17,004 bases of DNA from JAVKSM01 sp039583705. GTDB lineage: Bacteria > Actinomycetota > Actinomycetes > Mycobacteriales > Pseudonocardiaceae. Shown in pieces: positions 14,739 to 17,004 of this stretch. The notes below the pieces were generated by a model. That model saw nothing but the letters and a program-made list of their open reading frames with translations. It did not search any database and was not told the origin of the DNA. The stretch lies in NCBI GenBank assembly GCA_039583705.1, contig JAVKSM010000069.1:1-17004 (forward strand). Reading direction: 5' to 3'. The stretch's first letter is position 1, and each line of letters opens with the position of its first letter. Both the position numbers and the translations under genes were made by a program.

Positions 14739-14755
14739 CGGATGGGGGACGACAT

Positions 14756-15799
<1,044 letters not shown>

Positions 15800-15851
15800 G
15801 CACCCGAGAAATCCCCGTCAGCCGACAGCTTGCAGGAAGGGCGTTAGTTTC

Positions 15852-17004
15852 ATGACCGCCACATATGGAAAGACCGATCTTGTCGAGATGGCGTGGGACC
15901 CGGTCACCCGCATCGTCGGGAGCCTCGGGATCTACGCGAAGATCGACTTCGGTAACCGGCGGGTGGCCGAGTGCCACAGCACGTCGTCGGTCTTCCGGGG
16001 TTACTCGATCTTCATGAAGGGCAAGGATCCCCGCGACGCGCACTTCATCACCAGCCGCATCTGCGGTATCTGCGGGGACAACCACGCGACGTGTTCGGTG
16101 TACAACCAGAACATGGCCTACGGGGTGCACCCGCCGCACCTCGGCGAGTGGATCATCAACCTCGGCGAGGCCGCCGAGTACATGTTCGACCACAACATCT
16201 TCCAGGAGAACCTCGTCGGGGTCGACTACTGCGAGAAGATGATCGCAGAGACCAACCCCGGCGTGCTCGATCAGGCCAACCGCACCGAGGCCCCGCACGC
16301 CGCCGACCACGGCTACCGCTACATCGGCGACATCATGCGGGCCCTCAACCCGTTCAGCGGGGAGTTCTACCGCGAGGCGCTGCAGGTCAGCCGGTACACG
16401 CGGGAGATGTTCTGCCTGATGGAGGGTCGGCACGTCCACCCGTCGACGCTCTACCCGGGCGGCGTCGGGACGGTCGCGACGATCCAGCTCTTCACCGACT
16501 ACCTCTCCCGGCTCATGCGTTACGTCGAGTTCATGAAGCGCGTCGTGCCGCTGCACGACGACCTGTTCAACTTCATGTACGAGGCGCTGCCCGGTTACGA
16601 GGAGGTCGGCCGTCGCCGTGTCCTGACCGGCTGCTGGGGCAGCCTCAACGACCCGGACTACTGCGACTTCAACTACCGGACGATGACCGACTGGGGTCGC
16701 AAGATGTTCGTGACCCCGGGCGTCGTGGTGGACGGCCAGCTCGTCACCAACGACCTGACGAAGATCAACCTGGGCATCCGCATCCTGCTCGGCAGCTCGT
16801 ACTACCGGGACTGGGAAGACCAGGAGATGTTCGTCAGCCGGGACCCGCTGGGCAACCCGGTCGACCGTCGCCACCCGTGGAACCAGCACACGATCCCGGC
16901 TCCGCAGAAGCGCAACTTCGACGACAAGTACAGCTGGACGATGTCGCCGCGTTGGTTCGACGGCAGGGACCACCTGGCGCTCGACACGGGCGGCGGCCCA
17001 CTGG
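15852..17004 (+). CDS. hhyL: [NiFe]-hydrogenase large subunit, group 1h (3' end outside the window)
   Basis: The frame is open from ATG 15852 to the window end (384 codons). It holds the NiFe catalytic site. The N-terminal L1 motif SRICGICGDNHATCSVYNQ is present, with Cys71 and Cys74 as nickel ligands and His78 after them. Other family stretches are visible, such as EYMFDHNIFQENLVGVDYC, EGRHVHPSTLYPGGVG and LTGCWGSLNDPDYCDF. The C-terminal cysteine motif and any protease-cleaved tail lie beyond the edge, as may further hyp genes. AGGAAGGG (15834-15841) is 10 nt upstream, and the gene forms an operon with the small subunit. Its Fe(CN)2CO group would need HypF and a HypC-type chaperone, both encoded upstream in this window. 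Confidence 0.97.
   Translation, partial: MTATYGKTDLVEMAWDPVTRIVGSLGIYAKIDFGNRRVAECHSTSSVFRGYSIFMKGKDPRDAHFITSRICGICGDNHATCSVYNQNMAYGVHPPHLGEWIINLGEAAEYMFDHNIFQENLVGVDYCEKMIAETNPGVLDQANRTEAPHAADHGYRYIGDIMRALNPFSGEFYREALQVSRYTREMFCLMEGRHVHPSTLYPGGVGTVATIQLFTDYLSRLMRYVEFMKRVVPLHDDLFNFMYEALPGYEEVGRRRVLTGCWGSLNDPDYCDFNYRTMTDWGRKMFVTPGVVVDGQLVTNDLTKINLGIRILLGSSYYRDWEDQEMFVSRDPLGNPVDRRHPWNQHTIPAPQKRNFDDKYSWTMSPRWFDGRDHLALDTGGGPL

Larger units (their letters stand above)
14082..14755. other. 674-bp region without an intact gene between kgd and the hydrogenase
   Basis: No complete coding frame is convincing here. It contains the minus-strand histidine ammonia-lyase remnant (14230-14511), a short minus-strand open frame with good codon bias (14148-14315), a lone -10-like TACAAT (14134-14139) without a -35 partner, and the 8-bp-stem hairpin before the hydrogenase start. 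The plus-strand frame that reaches back from the hydrogenase small subunit to 14138 is Arg/Pro/Ser-rich, lacks family similarity before the ATG at 14756 and is not taken as coding. The hydrogenase promoter must lie in the last 200 bp or so, but I could not pick a -10 element with confidence. Confidence 0.6.

Noticed and set aside
14138..14755. Upstream extension of the hydrogenase small-subunit frame, as a signal peptide or extra domain
   Set aside because: It is Arg/Pro/Ser-rich without similarity and has no twin-arginine signal next to the mature part; ATG 14756 has a good ribosome-binding site and the expected group 1h N-terminus.

Overview
The window is high-GC DNA with strong G/C bias at third codon positions, GTG starts and overlapping stop/start codons. 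This, together with the fused 2-oxoglutarate decarboxylase/E1 enzyme (Kgd), a group 1h-type [NiFe]-hydrogenase, a PadR regulator and actinobacterial XRE-regulator and Nudix remnants, points to an actinomycete, perhaps Pseudonocardiales (the order is a guess). A run of exactly 100 N (5970-6069) marks a draft-assembly gap.

Layout. (1) 1-1031: the end of a possible upstream permease, coupled by ATGA to a glycine-betaine/choline-type substrate-binding lipoprotein. (2) 1183-5293: one tightly packed operon of a PadR regulator, a first SIS-domain protein, an atypical HypC-like chaperone, a second SIS-domain protein and HypF. Its junctions overlap (65 nt, GTGA, ATGA, TGATG). A perfect 16-bp palindrome containing the Shine-Dalgarno sequence precedes the PadR gene. 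(3) 5297-6139: gene decay, with an internally deleted XRE-regulator remnant, a probable methyltransferase C-terminal remnant and a gap-interrupted Nudix hydrolase on the minus strand. (4) 6387-10145: a single-chain ABC exporter with one consensus and one degenerate ATP site, probably translated from a leaderless mRNA. (5) 10251-14081: kgd, the TCA-cycle enzyme. (6) 14082-14755: no intact gene, but a histidine ammonia-lyase remnant on the minus strand and a hairpin just before the hydrogenase. (7) 14756-17004: the small subunit and the first 384 codons of the large subunit of a group 1h-type (high-affinity, atmospheric H2-oxidising) [NiFe]-hydrogenase.

How it fits together. HypF and the HypC-like protein belong to the pathway that builds the Fe(CN)2CO part of the [NiFe] site, so the 1183-5293 operon most likely matures the hydrogenase about 9.5 kb downstream. 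HypA, B, D and E are not in the window. The most notable point is the pair of SIS proteins interleaved with hypC and hypF. One keeps the GmhA-like glutamate and histidine but has lost the phosphate-binding serines. The other keeps the phosphate-binding loops and the histidine but has lost the glutamate. This complementarity suggests a hetero-oligomer with shared sites and an undescribed sugar-phosphate-related role in hydrogenase maturation. The core gene kgd and an exporter lie between the two hydrogenase-related blocks, with gene remnants at both junctions, which suggests that the locus was assembled or split by rearrangement.
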